DNA from: Candidatus Gastranaerophilales bacterium
GTDB lineage: Bacteria; Cyanobacteriota; Vampirovibrionia; Gastranaerophilales; Gastranaerophilaceae
DNA length: 61,749 nt
Assembly (NCBI GenBank): GCA_944325875.1
Contig: CALVBU010000013.1
Location: 1 to 61,749 of the forward strand
Reading direction: 5' to 3'
Below the pieces are notes generated by a model. That model saw only the letters and a list, made by a program, of their open reading frames with translations. It ran no database searches and was not told the origin of the DNA. The position numbers and the translations under genes were made by a program. Positions 33,677 to 42,787 of this stretch are shown here, one piece after another. Positions within the stretch are counted from its first letter, which is position 1. The number at the start of each line of letters is the position of its first letter.

Positions 33677-35009
33677 ATTCCTTGAATACCTTTCCTCTCT
33701 CCTCATATCCGCTAAACATGTCAAAACTTGCACATGCCGGCGATAATAGAACTACATCAGGATTTAAAGATATAGATTTATCAATAGCATCCTGCATAGA
33801 ATTTTCTTTTACAATGTTATCAAAGCCGTTACTTCTAAGGTTTTCTTCAAAACGTTGAGTAGCTTCTCCAATAAGAACTACTGTAGAAATATGTTTATTT
33901 ACGGCATCACAAAACTCTTTCAAATCCGTATTTTTATCACGTCCACCTGCAATTAATATAACATTTTCGTTATTAAACGAATTAATAGCAACTAAAGAAG
34001 CCTCAGGATTTGTAGCTTTTGAATCGTTATAAAAAACAATTCCATCCTTCTCTGCAACTTTTTCAAGTCTATGTTCAGGAACCTTAAAAGACATAATCGC
34101 TTCTTTTATATGCTCATTAGAAATACCTTCCAATTTAGCACAAATAACTGAGCACTCAACATTTTGATAATTATGTTCCCCAATTAATGGAGTATCTTTT
34201 AAATCAATTATATGTTCTTCCTTACCATTTCTTTTATAGAAAATTGCATCATTTTTCACATAACAACAATTTTCACCAACTTCATCTCCGAACATAAATA
34301 TTTCGCCATCCGCAACTTTAGCAAACTCTAATAATTTTGGATCCTTAGCATTCAATACTGAGAATGCAGGCGCTTGTGGATATTTAAATATTTTAGCTTT
34401 TGCATTGAAATAATTCTCTAAACCTTTGTGCCAATCAATATGGTCAGGAGTGAAATTTGTCCACAACGAAATTTGAGGTTGGAAAGAATTTGAATACTCC
34501 AACTGGAATGAACTACACTCACATACAAAATAATCTATTGAATCATCATCAATTAAATCACAAGGTGGTTTCCCGTAATTGCCGCAAGGCTCAGCTTTAT
34601 ATTCACTACTCAAAATATGAGCGGTTAACGCAGTCGTTGTAGTCTTTCCATTAGTTCCTGTAATTGCAATAAAAGGTTTTCCCGTTTGAGATGCTGCAAG
34701 TTCTACTTCTGAAATAACTTTAATTTTTAGAGAATTTAGTTTTTGCATAATTTCACTATGCGGAGGAATCCCTGGACTTGTAACAGCCAAATACGAATCG
34801 TTTATAAATTCATCACTATGTCCACCGAATTCAACTTTTATACCAAGTTGAGCTAATTCATTTAAATTCTCAAGATCTTCAGGTTTTTGTTCTCTATATT
34901 CAGTAATATAAACATCTGCACCGTGGCGGTTAAGATATTTAGCAGCAGCTATGCCGCTCTTTGAAAAACCTAATACTAAAACTTTTCTATCAAACCAATT
35001 TGTTAACAT
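33657..35009 (-). CDS. murD: UDP-N-acetylmuramoylalanine--D-glutamate ligase MurD
   Basis: MurD adds D-glutamate to UDP-MurNAc-L-Ala with ATP. The ATG at 35009 follows AGAGGTG by 9 nt and starts one base after the mraY stop, so it is preferred over the GTG at 35021; the product has 450 residues. Visible are the N-terminal Rossmann start VLVLGFSKSG, the P-loop ITGTNGKTTTT (about 112-122), the NFTPDHIDWH segment (about 179-188), the EHRLE region and YNDSKATNPEA. It shares 20 bp with ftsW. Confidence 0.95.
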   Translation of the reverse strand: MLTNWFDRKVLVLGFSKSGIAAAKYLNRHGADVYITEYREQKPEDLENLNELAQLGIKVEFGGHSDEFINDSYLAVTSPGIPPHSEIMQKLNSLKIKVISEVELAASQTGKPFIAITGTNGKTTTTALTAHILSSEYKAEPCGNYGKPPCDLIDDDSIDYFVCECSSFQLEYSNSFQPQISLWTNFTPDHIDWHKGLENYFNAKAKIFKYPQAPAFSVLNAKDPKLLEFAKVADGEIFMFGDEVGENCCYVKNDAIFYKRNGKEEHIIDLKDTPLIGEHNYQNVECSVICAKLEGISNEHIKEAIMSFKVPEHRLEKVAEKDGIVFYNDSKATNPEASLVAINSFNNENVILIAGGRDKNTDLKEFCDAVNKHISTVVLIGEATQRFEENLRSNGFDNIVKENSMQDAIDKSISLNPDVVLLSPACASFDMFSGYEERGKVFKEYVLSKI

Positions 35010-35010
35010 A

Positions 35011-35991
35011 CTATATAACACCTCTTGAGGTTAAATAAAACAATACTAATGCAATCAAAGATAGCAAAGCTGAAACTAGGGCAAATACAGCAACTATCTT
35101 TTTCTCGCTCCAACCACATAATTCAAAGTGGTGATGTATAGGAGACATTTTAAAAACTCTTTTACCGGTGGTCTTAAAACTTGTCACTTGAATTATTACA
35201 GATAAAGTTTCCATAACAAAAACTCCACCTAAAAAGATTAACAAGAATTCAAACTTACTTACAACAGCCAAAGTTCCCAAAAGTCCACCAATTGCAAGTG
35301 AACCTGTATCACCCATAAAAACTTGTGCTTTAGGCTTATTATATTTTAAAAATCCAAACAAAGCTCCAGCAACAGTAGCAGAAATAATAGCAACTTCAGG
35401 ATGTCCACTGAATAACGCGATTAATGCAGCTGCAGCAAATGCGAATATACCTGTAGAAGCGGCAAGCCCATCCAAACCATCAGTTAAATTATAAGCATTT
35501 GAAGCTCCGGTAATTACAAAAACTGCAAATACAGGATATAGCCATTTCAAATTCAAAACATAAGACCCAATTGTCACTTCAGTACCGTGAGAATACGTCA
35601 TCATAACATAAATTGTTGGTAATAAAGCAATTGCAATTTGTCTTAAAAGTTTACCCTTTGCAGAAAGCCCATCGTTAGCTTTTCCTTTTATTTTTAAATA
35701 ATCATCCTGAAATCCCGCAAAGGTATAGAATAAAAGAGTGATTAATACCATAATAGCTTCAGTAGTAAATCTTTGTGCTAATAACAAAGCAATAATAGAT
35801 GCAACTATAATTGCTAAAATTATAAACACACCACCTGTCGTCGGAGTTCCTTGTTTTTGAGCGTGAGCCTCAGGCGCACAGTCTTTCACATATTGCCCTA
35901 TCATCTTCTTTTTCAAAAAATCAATATATGGTACACCAAACAACAAACATAAAATCATTGATAGCAAAAATGCCACCGCCAGCATTATCAT
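35011..35991 (-). CDS. mraY: Phospho-N-acetylmuramoyl-pentapeptide-transferase MraY
   Basis: MraY transfers phospho-MurNAc-pentapeptide to undecaprenyl phosphate, forming lipid I in the membrane. It has 326 residues and about ten helices. The family motifs are QGTPTTGGVF (about 47-56), FAGFQDDYLK (with the DD pair near 94-95), NLTDGLDGLA (about 167-176) and MSPIHHHFELCGWSE (about 283-297). The start overlaps the murF stop as ATGA, typical of translational coupling. Confidence 0.96.
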   Translation of the reverse strand: MIMLAVAFLLSMILCLLFGVPYIDFLKKKMIGQYVKDCAPEAHAQKQGTPTTGGVFIILAIIVASIIALLLAQRFTTEAIMVLITLLFYTFAGFQDDYLKIKGKANDGLSAKGKLLRQIAIALLPTIYVMMTYSHGTEVTIGSYVLNLKWLYPVFAVFVITGASNAYNLTDGLDGLAASTGIFAFAAAALIALFSGHPEVAIISATVAGALFGFLKYNKPKAQVFMGDTGSLAIGGLLGTLAVVSKFEFLLIFLGGVFVMETLSVIIQVTSFKTTGKRVFKMSPIHHHFELCGWSEKKIVAVFALVSALLSLIALVLFYLTSRGVI

Positions 35992-37325
35992 ATTTTCACT
36001 TCTCCCTTAATCTTTTCAATTATTTCTTCAAATTTCATACTTCTTGAAGCCTTTAAAAATATTGTATTCCCTGCATCAATATTCGCAAGCAAATATTTAG
36101 AAACTTCATCATTATTTTCAAAATTCTTTACATTAAATCCTGCATCGACAAGAGGAATACCAATATTCTTAGCAAGATGTCCTACACACAAGTATTTAGT
36201 ATTTTTCGGAGAAACTTCGGCAAGATATTCACCTACACCGCGATGAAGCTCAACTTCAGAATCACCTAACTCTCCCATATCGCCAAGAATTACAACAGGA
36301 TTTTTATATAACCTTACAAATGTTGAAACTGAAGCCTTCATAGATTCAGGGTTTGCATTATAACTATCATTAATAATATTATAACCAGCTACATTCTGAG
36401 CTTCCCAGCGTTTTTCGATAGGTTTGTAAGCTAAAAGCCCACTATGAATTTCTTCATAAGTCATTCCAAGCTTATATCCGAGATTTATAGCAGAAAGTGC
36501 ATTCTCAACATTGTAATCACCTTCAACATTCAATTCATATTCTTTATTTTGATAAATAAATTTAGAATATCCTTGACGTCGCTCAACTACATCAACATCT
36601 GCAAGTGAATAATATATTTTCTCACCCTCAAATTTTACAAACTTTTTAATTCTTTCATTATTTTGAGATATAAAAGTTCCACTATTCTTTAAATGAGAAA
36701 CTATTTCTGATTTAGCTTTTGCAATATTATCCAAACTACCTAAACGCCCGATATGAGCTGATCCGGCATTTGTAATTACAGCGAAATCAGGTTCTGCATA
36801 GCGAGACAAAAGCTCAATTTCTCCAAAACCACGCATTCCCATCTCGATAATTAAAACTTCACAATCATCAGGCATTGAAAGAATGGTCTGGCAAAAACCT
36901 ATTTCATTATTGTGATTTGAAAAAGTTTTATGAGCTCTAAATTTTGCGCTAACAACTGAATTAATTATTTCCTTAGTTGTAGTCTTTCCAGAACTTCCTG
37001 TAATAGCAATAACAATCGGATTTTTTTTATTACGGTAAAAATTAGCTAATTTCAAATATGCACTTAAAGTATCCTCTACTTTTAGCACAATTTCAGCATC
37101 TTCAGGATAAACATCACGTGTAATAAAACAACCGCAAGCACCTGCCTCAATAGCATTAGCAAGGAAATTTTCACCATCAAAGCTCGCCCCTTTTAAAGGT
37201 AAATAAAGTTCGCCTGCCTTGATAGTCCTTGTATCTGTCGATATTGAGTAATCATCACTTTTCGAGGAATTCTTTATTAATTCAGCTCCCGTAGCCTTCA
37301 AAATTTCATCTAAATTAAACATCAT
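35988..37325 (-). CDS. murF: UDP-MurNAc-tripeptide--D-alanyl-D-alanine ligase MurF
   Basis: MurF attaches D-Ala-D-Ala to the UDP-MurNAc tripeptide. The first ATG (37325) gives 445 residues; a TTG at 37343 would add six. No Shine-Dalgarno sequence is seen before either. N-terminal STDTRTIKAGELYLPLKG, the P-loop ITGSSGKTTTKE, FSNHNNEIG and the C-terminal NDSYNANPESMKASV are clear MurF features. It is the first gene of the cluster murF-mraY-murD-ftsW-murG-folC. No murE, murC, murB or ddl is present in the window. Confidence 0.94.
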   Translation of the reverse strand: MMFNLDEILKATGAELIKNSSKSDDYSISTDTRTIKAGELYLPLKGASFDGENFLANAIEAGACGCFITRDVYPEDAEIVLKVEDTLSAYLKLANFYRNKKNPIVIAITGSSGKTTTKEIINSVVSAKFRAHKTFSNHNNEIGFCQTILSMPDDCEVLIIEMGMRGFGEIELLSRYAEPDFAVITNAGSAHIGRLGSLDNIAKAKSEIVSHLKNSGTFISQNNERIKKFVKFEGEKIYYSLADVDVVERRQGYSKFIYQNKEYELNVEGDYNVENALSAINLGYKLGMTYEEIHSGLLAYKPIEKRWEAQNVAGYNIINDSYNANPESMKASVSTFVRLYKNPVVILGDMGELGDSEVELHRGVGEYLAEVSPKNTKYLCVGHLAKNIGIPLVDAGFNVKNFENNDEVSKYLLANIDAGNTIFLKASRSMKFEEIIEKIKGEVKI

Positions 37326-37384
37326 ATTTTCATGATACTTCAAAAAAATTATAAGAGTAAAAAGTTAATAAATATTAATACTAC

Positions 37385-37413
37385 TTGACATAAGGGTTTG
37401 AGCGGAAGATAAT
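37385..37413 (+). promoter_or_regulatory. Promoter of the rplU-rpmA operon
   Basis: TTGACA (37385-37390), 17-bp spacer, GATAAT (37408-37413), predicting a start near 37420 and a leader of about 85 nt before rplU. The leader contains a possible stem between TGGG near 37453 and CCCA near 37472, which may be the usual autoregulatory L21 leader; that is not proved. Confidence 0.6.
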
Positions 37414-37504
37414 ATCAATACGTATTACTATGGGTAAATCGTTAATAAAGCTGGGTTAATACAAAAAGCCCACTACGAGACCCGACAATTGAAAGGAAAG
37501 ACAA

Positions 37505-37861
37505 ATGTACGCAATTGTAGAAACCGGTGGAAAACAATACCCCGTTGAAGAAGGACGTTATATTGACGTTGAATTACTTGATGCAGAAAAAGACAGTAAA
37601 GTTGTTTTTGACAAAATCATCATGATAGTAAACGGTAAAAAATCTAAAGTAGGTCAGCCTTACGTTGAAGGCGCATCTGCAGAAGGTACAGTTTTGGCTC
37701 ACGACAAAGCTAAAAAAGTTATCGTTTTCAAACAAAGACCTAAAAAAGGTTACAGAAAAAAACAAGGTCACAGACAAGGCTTTACAAGAGTAATGATTAA
37801 CAAAATCAGAACTTCTGCTCAGAAAAAAGCTGCTGAAACTACAGAAAACGCTGAAGCATAA
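37505..37861 (+). CDS. rplU: 50S ribosomal protein L21
   Basis: L21 binds 23S rRNA in the large subunit. The start MYAIVETGGKQYPVEEG and the KRRKGYRKKQGHRQGF-like basic block (residues about 78-94) are diagnostic. At 118 residues it is a little longer than E. coli L21 (103) because of an Ala/Glu-rich C-terminal tail. Ribosome site GGAAAG. It is followed by rpmA, the common pair. Confidence 0.97.
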   Translation: MYAIVETGGKQYPVEEGRYIDVELLDAEKDSKVVFDKIIMIVNGKKSKVGQPYVEGASAEGTVLAHDKAKKVIVFKQRPKKGYRKKQGHRQGFTRVMINKIRTSAQKKAAETTENAEA

Positions 37862-37950
37862 GCTTCAAAAAGGTAGGAGGGATTACATCCCGAAAACTGA
37901 TAAAACCGAGAAATCGGTAAGTGATACAAAATTACAAGGAGAAATGAAAA

Positions 37951-38205
37951 ATGGCACATAAGAAAGGTATGGGATCTACCCGTAACGGTCGTGACTCCGA
38001 AGCGAAGCGTTTAGGCGTTAAAAAATTCGGCGGAGAAATCGTTAAAGCTGGAAACATTTTAGTTCGCCAACGTGGAACTAAAGTTCACCCTGGAAACAAC
38101 GTAGGTATCGGTTCTGATGATACTTTATTTGCTCTTATCGACGGTAAAGTTCAATTTGAATCTCACAGACGTGATAGAAAACAAGTTAGCGTTTATGCTG
38201 TATAA
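37951..38205 (+). CDS. rpmA: 50S ribosomal protein L27
   Basis: L27 lies near the peptidyl transferase centre. [38 protein letters not shown] and [16 protein letters not shown] are diagnostic, and the 84-residue length is standard. The N-terminus starts directly with the AHKKG motif, without the cleaved leader found in Firmicutes. AAGGAG precedes the start. The 89-nt gap from rplU contains a CCGA/TCGG hairpin. Confidence 0.97.
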   Translation: MAHKKGMGSTRNGRDSEAKRLGVKKFGGEIVKAGNILVRQRGTKVHPGNNVGIGSDDTLFALIDGKVQFESHRRDRKQVSVYAV

Positions 38206-38224
38206 GTTTTCAAAACAATAAATA

Positions 38225-38258
38225 AAAAACTCTCGATTATTTAATCGGGAGTTTTTTT
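38225..38258 (+). terminator. Terminator of the rplU-rpmA operon
   Basis: AACTCTCGATTA and TAATCGGGAGTT form a long stem with one mismatch, followed by seven T residues. The A-run on the left side could also let it act for the convergent minus gene. Confidence 0.8.
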
Positions 38259-38284
38259 ATTAAAGATTTTATACAATGACAACT

Positions 38285-39271
38285 CTAGTTAGCTGAAACT
38301 CTATTATTACCAAACAAAAATACTTGCAGAACATTCTCTGAGTGCATTATCGGTTTATAAAAATCTTTAATCAAAACATGTTGAGTTTGAATAAGATTAA
38401 AGCCTCTTGAGTTCAAATATTCTCCAAATTTGTCAGAAGTTTTTGTATAAGTTTTTTGCTTTACGAAGGCATAAAAAGAAGATTTTCGACTTGCAATTTC
38501 CTTTAATGCAAAATATAGAATTTCATCATAAGAGAGATTATATCCTTCATTTGTTGAAATATCTATTATAAAGTTTAAATTATCAGAAGTCGTGATAGAA
38601 AGATAAGCAATAATCCTCTTTTTTTGAGGCTCTTCTAATACATAACGATTTTTATAAAAGTTAGTTAAACCTTCAAAAAACGGTTCTTTATATTCGTTTT
38701 TATCACGTTCTAAAGAAGGTCTAAAAAGACTTTTTAATTCACTGTTAAACAATCTGCTAACTTGTTTTGCATCAGAGTTTTGACAAGGTCTAAATGTTGC
38801 CGGATGGACATTTTCAAAATTCAAATTATCAATCTTCCACAAACATTCGCTCGCACAATGCCTAAAACCGCATCCTTGAGTAAACAACTGCAACAATTCA
38901 TCATGAGACTCATCAACAGTCACACAAAAAGAGGTAGCACCTTTTGACCCATATCTTGCTATTACAAATTCAACAAGTTGTTTACCTGCATCATAATAAT
39001 TATTTCCAAAAATCAACCTTGAAATATTAATTTTATAAGGATTACCCATTGTAGGCACAATAGTAATTAAGCCTAAAATTTCCTTATCCTCAGTCAAAAC
39101 ATAAGACTCAGGAAGAAATTTATATTTCAGCGGTAAAAGAGTATGTAGCCTTGAAAAGGCCTCATTACGCAAATCTCCCGTAAATTTATCATTCTCATTA
39201 TTGTCAAGATATTCTATCATTTTACTGATTTTTTTTATATCAAGACAACTTAATCTTCTGATGCACGTCAT
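38285..39271 (-). CDS. Tandem GNAT-like acetyltransferase
   Basis: The ATG at 39271 is chosen because a near-consensus promoter places its -10 box 6 nt upstream; the extra 50 codons open to 39421 are Leu/Phe-rich and unlikely. The 328-residue protein appears to be two GNAT-fold halves: the first with SYVLTEDKEILGLITIVP and an LFTQGCGFRHCA end, the second with RYVLEEPQKKRIIAYLSI and YLNSRGFNLIQTQHVLIK. Both end in the GF motif typical of GNATs. Tandem GNATs usually acylate amino groups, but the substrate here is unknown. It converges with rpmA. Confidence 0.65.
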   Translation of the reverse strand: MTCIRRLSCLDIKKISKMIEYLDNNENDKFTGDLRNEAFSRLHTLLPLKYKFLPESYVLTEDKEILGLITIVPTMGNPYKINISRLIFGNNYYDAGKQLVEFVIARYGSKGATSFCVTVDESHDELLQLFTQGCGFRHCASECLWKIDNLNFENVHPATFRPCQNSDAKQVSRLFNSELKSLFRPSLERDKNEYKEPFFEGLTNFYKNRYVLEEPQKKRIIAYLSITTSDNLNFIIDISTNEGYNLSYDEILYFALKEIASRKSSFYAFVKQKTYTKTSDKFGEYLNSRGFNLIQTQHVLIKDFYKPIMHSENVLQVFLFGNNRVSAN

Positions 39272-39277
39272 ATTTAT

Positions 39278-39306
39278 ATTATATATTTTTTTTTGCACGT
39301 TCGCAA
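39278..39306 (-). promoter_or_regulatory. Promoter giving a probable leaderless message for the tandem-GNAT gene
   Basis: On the minus strand TTGCGA (39306-39301), 17 bp, TATAAT (39283-39278), then 6 nt to the ATG at 39271, with no Shine-Dalgarno sequence. Same layout and nearly the same -35 box as the promoter at 14224-14252. Confidence 0.6.
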
Positions 39307-39339
39307 GGTTTATGATAAAATTTTTTCTGAGGGCGAAGT

Positions 39340-40323
39340 ATGAAAATAGCAGTAATTGATAACGATAAAATAACAGTAAAAAATAGCGATGATATAGAAT
39401 TATTAGGACGCAAAGGCGCAATTGTAAAAGTTTTAGGCAGTGGCTTATGCGGTTCGGATATCGTAAAATTTAGAGAGCACATATCCGGAAATGGTACCGT
39501 ACTAGGACACGAAATTGTTGCACAAATAAAAGAAATAAATTCTGATACAAATTTTAAAGTCGGAGACAAAATCGTGACATCCCACCACATCCCTTGCGGA
39601 AAATGTAATTACTGCAAGCACGGGAACGTCTCTATGTGCGAACATTTCAAAAGTACAAATATAAAACCAGGCGGGTTTAGCGAATATGTTTATCTTTCTG
39701 AAGAACATTTGCAAAATGTAGCTCATTTAATTCCCACAAACTTAACAGAGATTGAAGCTTCTTTTTATGAACCTCTAGGATGTTGCGTAAGAGCGGTAAA
39801 ACGAGCTAACTTAATGGAAAAATCAACAGTACTTGTTGTAGGACTTGGATCTATCGGAATTCTAATGTCACAAGCGTTAAAAGCTTTTGGAATGGAAGTT
39901 ACAGGATGTGATTTATTAGCTGAAAGAATTGATTTTCTAAATAATTTAGGAATCAAAGCAGTAGATTCAAGAGAGTTAGCGAATAATCAGGAATTTGATG
40001 CAATATTTATGACATCCGGAGCTGACAAGGCAATTGAAGTTGCATTAAAAAATGTCAGAAGCGGTGGTACAATACTTGTATTTTCAAGTACACCTAAAAA
40101 TACTGGCTATGGAAATAATGAAATTTACTATAGAGAGCTTACCATCCTTGGAAGCTATTCCCCTTCTCCTAAGGATTTAAAAGATTCCTTAGAACTATTA
40201 CATAATGGGAAAGTAATTGTTAAGAATATTTCAACTATTTATCAATTAAATGATATACAAAAAGCTTTTGATGATACAATTAGCAATAAGATTATGAAAG
40301 CTTACATAAAAATTAAGGATTAA
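39340..40323 (+). CDS. Zinc-dependent alcohol dehydrogenase family protein (first of pair)
   Basis: A medium-chain dehydrogenase/reductase of 327 residues. GLCGSDIVKFRE holds the catalytic Cys, GHEIV the first conserved His-Glu pair, and CGKCNYCKHGNVSMC the four cysteines of the structural zinc (about 86-100). The coenzyme site VLVVGLGSIGILM is at about 166-178. It resembles sorbitol, xylitol or threonine dehydrogenases and should oxidise a polyol or secondary alcohol with NAD(P). The next gene is a paralogue, 2 bp downstream, so both act in one pathway. Ribosome site GAGGG. Confidence 0.88.
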   Translation: MKIAVIDNDKITVKNSDDIELLGRKGAIVKVLGSGLCGSDIVKFREHISGNGTVLGHEIVAQIKEINSDTNFKVGDKIVTSHHIPCGKCNYCKHGNVSMCEHFKSTNIKPGGFSEYVYLSEEHLQNVAHLIPTNLTEIEASFYEPLGCCVRAVKRANLMEKSTVLVVGLGSIGILMSQALKAFGMEVTGCDLLAERIDFLNNLGIKAVDSRELANNQEFDAIFMTSGADKAIEVALKNVRSGGTILVFSSTPKNTGYGNNEIYYRELTILGSYSPSPKDLKDSLELLHNGKVIVKNISTIYQLNDIQKAFDDTISNKIMKAYIKIKD

Positions 40324-40325
40324 TA

Positions 40326-41366
40326 ATGAGAGCAATTCAATACTACGGACCACAAAATATAAAGCTGGAAAATGTTATGGTAAAACCACCTGAAGAAGGT
40401 GAAGTAGTTGTAAAAGTTATGTCTGCACTCACTTGCGGAACTGACGTAAAAACATTCAGACGTGGCCATCCCGTTTTAATAAAGAACATTCCTTCCGGCT
40501 TCGGACACGAATTTGCAGGAATTGTAGATAAAGTAGGCCGTGGAGTTGAAAATGTAAAAGTTGGCGATAGAGTTGTCGCTGCAAATTCTGCACCATGCGG
40601 AAAATGTTTTTATTGTAGGCACGAAGAATATAATCTTTGTGAAAACCTTAACCTGCTAAATGGAGCTTATGCAGAATATATAACAGTTCCTGCCAGAATT
40701 GTTGAAAAAAATATGCTAGTCTTACCAGACAATTTAAGTTTCGACAAAGCTGCATTTTGTGAACCTTTAGCAAACGTTGTACACGGGGTTGAACGTACAG
40801 ATATTAAACCTGGACAGACCGTTGGTATAATTGGTATTGGACCTATAGGTCTAATGTTTGCCCGCTTGGCAAAACTAAAAGGAGCAAAAGTTATTGCAGC
40901 AGGAAGAAATCCATTAAAATTAAAAATGGCGGAAGAATTTTCACTTGCTGATGAAATTGTTGATTTGAATAAATATCCAAATCCTGAAAAGATATTTAAA
41001 AGTTTTTCTGATGAAGGTAAAGGTCTAGATGTTGCAGTAGAATGCGTTGGATTACCTGAGATTTGGGAAAGGATTTTTGACTGCGTAAGACCTGGCGGTA
41101 CAGTTCATTTCTTTGGTGGCTGTAAATCCGGATCTACCGTAACTTTTGATACTACAAAAATGCATTATGGCGATATAAAACTTATGAGCGTATTCCATCA
41201 TACGCCTAAATATTTTAGAATGGCACTTGATTACATCGCATCAGGAGATGTTGAAGTTGAAAAGCTAATTACTGACACTATAGGACTTGATAAAATCGAA
41301 TGGGCTATGCAACAACACATTGAAGGCAAAGCTATTAAATTTTTAGTTAAGCCTTGGAATATCTAA
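40326..41366 (+). CDS. Zinc-dependent alcohol dehydrogenase family protein (second of pair)
   Basis: A 346-residue paralogue of the previous gene, 2 bp downstream. LTCGTDVKTFRRG carries the catalytic Cys, GFGHEFAG the His-Glu, CGKCFYCRHEEYNLC the structural zinc site, and VGIIGIGPIGLMFARLAKLKGA the Rossmann motif (given in parts: about 165-186). It likely oxidises a sugar alcohol or related compound; the two enzymes may catalyse successive or reversible redox steps, for example an epimerisation through a keto intermediate. Substrate unknown. The end overlaps the convergent GT-C gene by 4 bp. Confidence 0.88.
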   Translation: MRAIQYYGPQNIKLENVMVKPPEEGEVVVKVMSALTCGTDVKTFRRGHPVLIKNIPSGFGHEFAGIVDKVGRGVENVKVGDRVVAANSAPCGKCFYCRHEEYNLCENLNLLNGAYAEYITVPARIVEKNMLVLPDNLSFDKAAFCEPLANVVHGVERTDIKPGQTVGIIGIGPIGLMFARLAKLKGAKVIAAGRNPLKLKMAEEFSLADEIVDLNKYPNPEKIFKSFSDEGKGLDVAVECVGLPEIWERIFDCVRPGGTVHFFGGCKSGSTVTFDTTKMHYGDIKLMSVFHHTPKYFRMALDYIASGDVEVEKLITDTIGLDKIEWAMQQHIEGKAIKFLVKPWNI

Positions 41367-42787
41367 TTACTAAAAACTGAAGTTTTATATAATAAATACC
41401 CGCTATTTTTTATTCTACGATCAAATTCAAATATAACTCTTTTATTGCCTTGTTTTACCATAAAAACATGTTCAAACGGTCTATCTTCCGGCATTCCGAT
41501 AACAGAATAATTGATTTTATCTTTTGACAAAACTTTTTCAATATATGGAGTCAAATAAACTCTATCTTTCATTGTACATAATGGTGTAGATATATTCATT
41601 ATTATACTTGAATTTGCAGGAGCACCACTACAATAATCCCATACATCAACATTATTAGCCTGTAGAACAGGAAGTGTTGATTTTGAAGGAGCTTCATATA
41701 AAATAATTCTTGAATTACGAAGATTTTCATCATTTATAATAAATTTTGCAATATCCATAGATCTTGAATTAAAGTAAATGATATCAAAACTTTTATCATT
41801 AAAAATCAAAGAAGCAAACATAATTGCAATAGCTATATCTATTACACGAGAGCGTTTTTTATTTTTGAGGAAAAACCATCCCGACAATAATGTATAAATA
41901 TATAAAAATATAAAATGATGAGGCCACCCTGCGTATACTGTTAAAAATATAGCAATTAAACCACCAATAGTAAATATATAAAAGAAAATACTTTTAATAT
42001 TTTTGGAAATAGCGATTACAGTTCCAACCGCTAAAATCCCTAAAATAAATGAAAATAACGATATCCAATTTAATACAATAAAGTCCCCGAATAAAAATCC
42101 TAAAAATTTGCTCACAAAATCTCCGGATTCAGAAGTCAACAGCTTTGATGTAAAACCAAGTTGCCATAAAATTAAAACAGCTCCAAATGCCATAATCACA
42201 AAACTTAAAATAAAATCTTTTTTTGAAATATTATCTTTTAAAGATTCTCTAATTAAGTCGTAAGCAAAAATAAACCCAAAAGCTGCCGCACCTAAAATAG
42301 CCATCACACTTGTATTTGCACACAAAATAATCAGCGTTGAATATATTAAAGGATATTTCAGACGTTTTTCATACAAAATAGCAAGCAAAAACAATAGCAT
42401 AACACCAATTGAATAACACCTTGCTAAAATAGGAAGACATGCGAAAAATGGAAATGAAAAAGTTACAAGAGTCTTTGTTATATTACTAAAAGGAGCTTTT
42501 TTCCACAATAAAACAACACTCACGAAAGCAAAAAGATAATTCATTATCAACATAGGCCAAGGATAAAAGAAATTAGTCTTAGCAAACGGCATTAACAATA
42601 AATACCAAATAAAAGTATGACCCTCAAAAGCCATTAAGTTAAATACATCAAACAAACTTAATTCTTGAGCAATACTCCATGCATGAGCCTCATCAAACCA
42701 AGGCTGGTGATTTATTAAACGCAAAAACGTAATGAGAGTGTATAAAACAATTACAACCCAAAACCAAGCATTATCTTTTGACTTCAT
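41363..42787 (-). CDS. GT-C type membrane glycosyltransferase
   Basis: A 474-residue protein with about ten membrane helices and a soluble C-terminal domain (about 340-474). The first periplasmic loop contains PWFDEAHAW (about 29-37), the catalytic Asp-Glu pair seen in GT-C enzymes using polyprenyl-phosphate sugars, and [12 protein letters not shown] follows. Such enzymes (PMT/ArnT-like) modify lipids, proteins or polysaccharides outside the cytoplasmic membrane. The ATG follows AAAAGGAA and overlaps the end of the upstream FAD-enzyme gene by 17 bp, so the two are co-expressed. Acceptor unknown. Confidence 0.75.
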   Translation of the reverse strand: MKSKDNAWFWVVIVLYTLITFLRLINHQPWFDEAHAWSIAQELSLFDVFNLMAFEGHTFIWYLLLMPFAKTNFFYPWPMLIMNYLFAFVSVVLLWKKAPFSNITKTLVTFSFPFFACLPILARCYSIGVMLLFLLAILYEKRLKYPLIYSTLIILCANTSVMAILGAAAFGFIFAYDLIRESLKDNISKKDFILSFVIMAFGAVLILWQLGFTSKLLTSESGDFVSKFLGFLFGDFIVLNWISLFSFILGILAVGTVIAISKNIKSIFFYIFTIGGLIAIFLTVYAGWPHHFIFLYIYTLLSGWFFLKNKKRSRVIDIAIAIMFASLIFNDKSFDIIYFNSRSMDIAKFIINDENLRNSRIILYEAPSKSTLPVLQANNVDVWDYCSGAPANSSIIMNISTPLCTMKDRVYLTPYIEKVLSKDKINYSVIGMPEDRPFEHVFMVKQGNKRVIFEFDRRIKNSGYLLYKTSVFSN

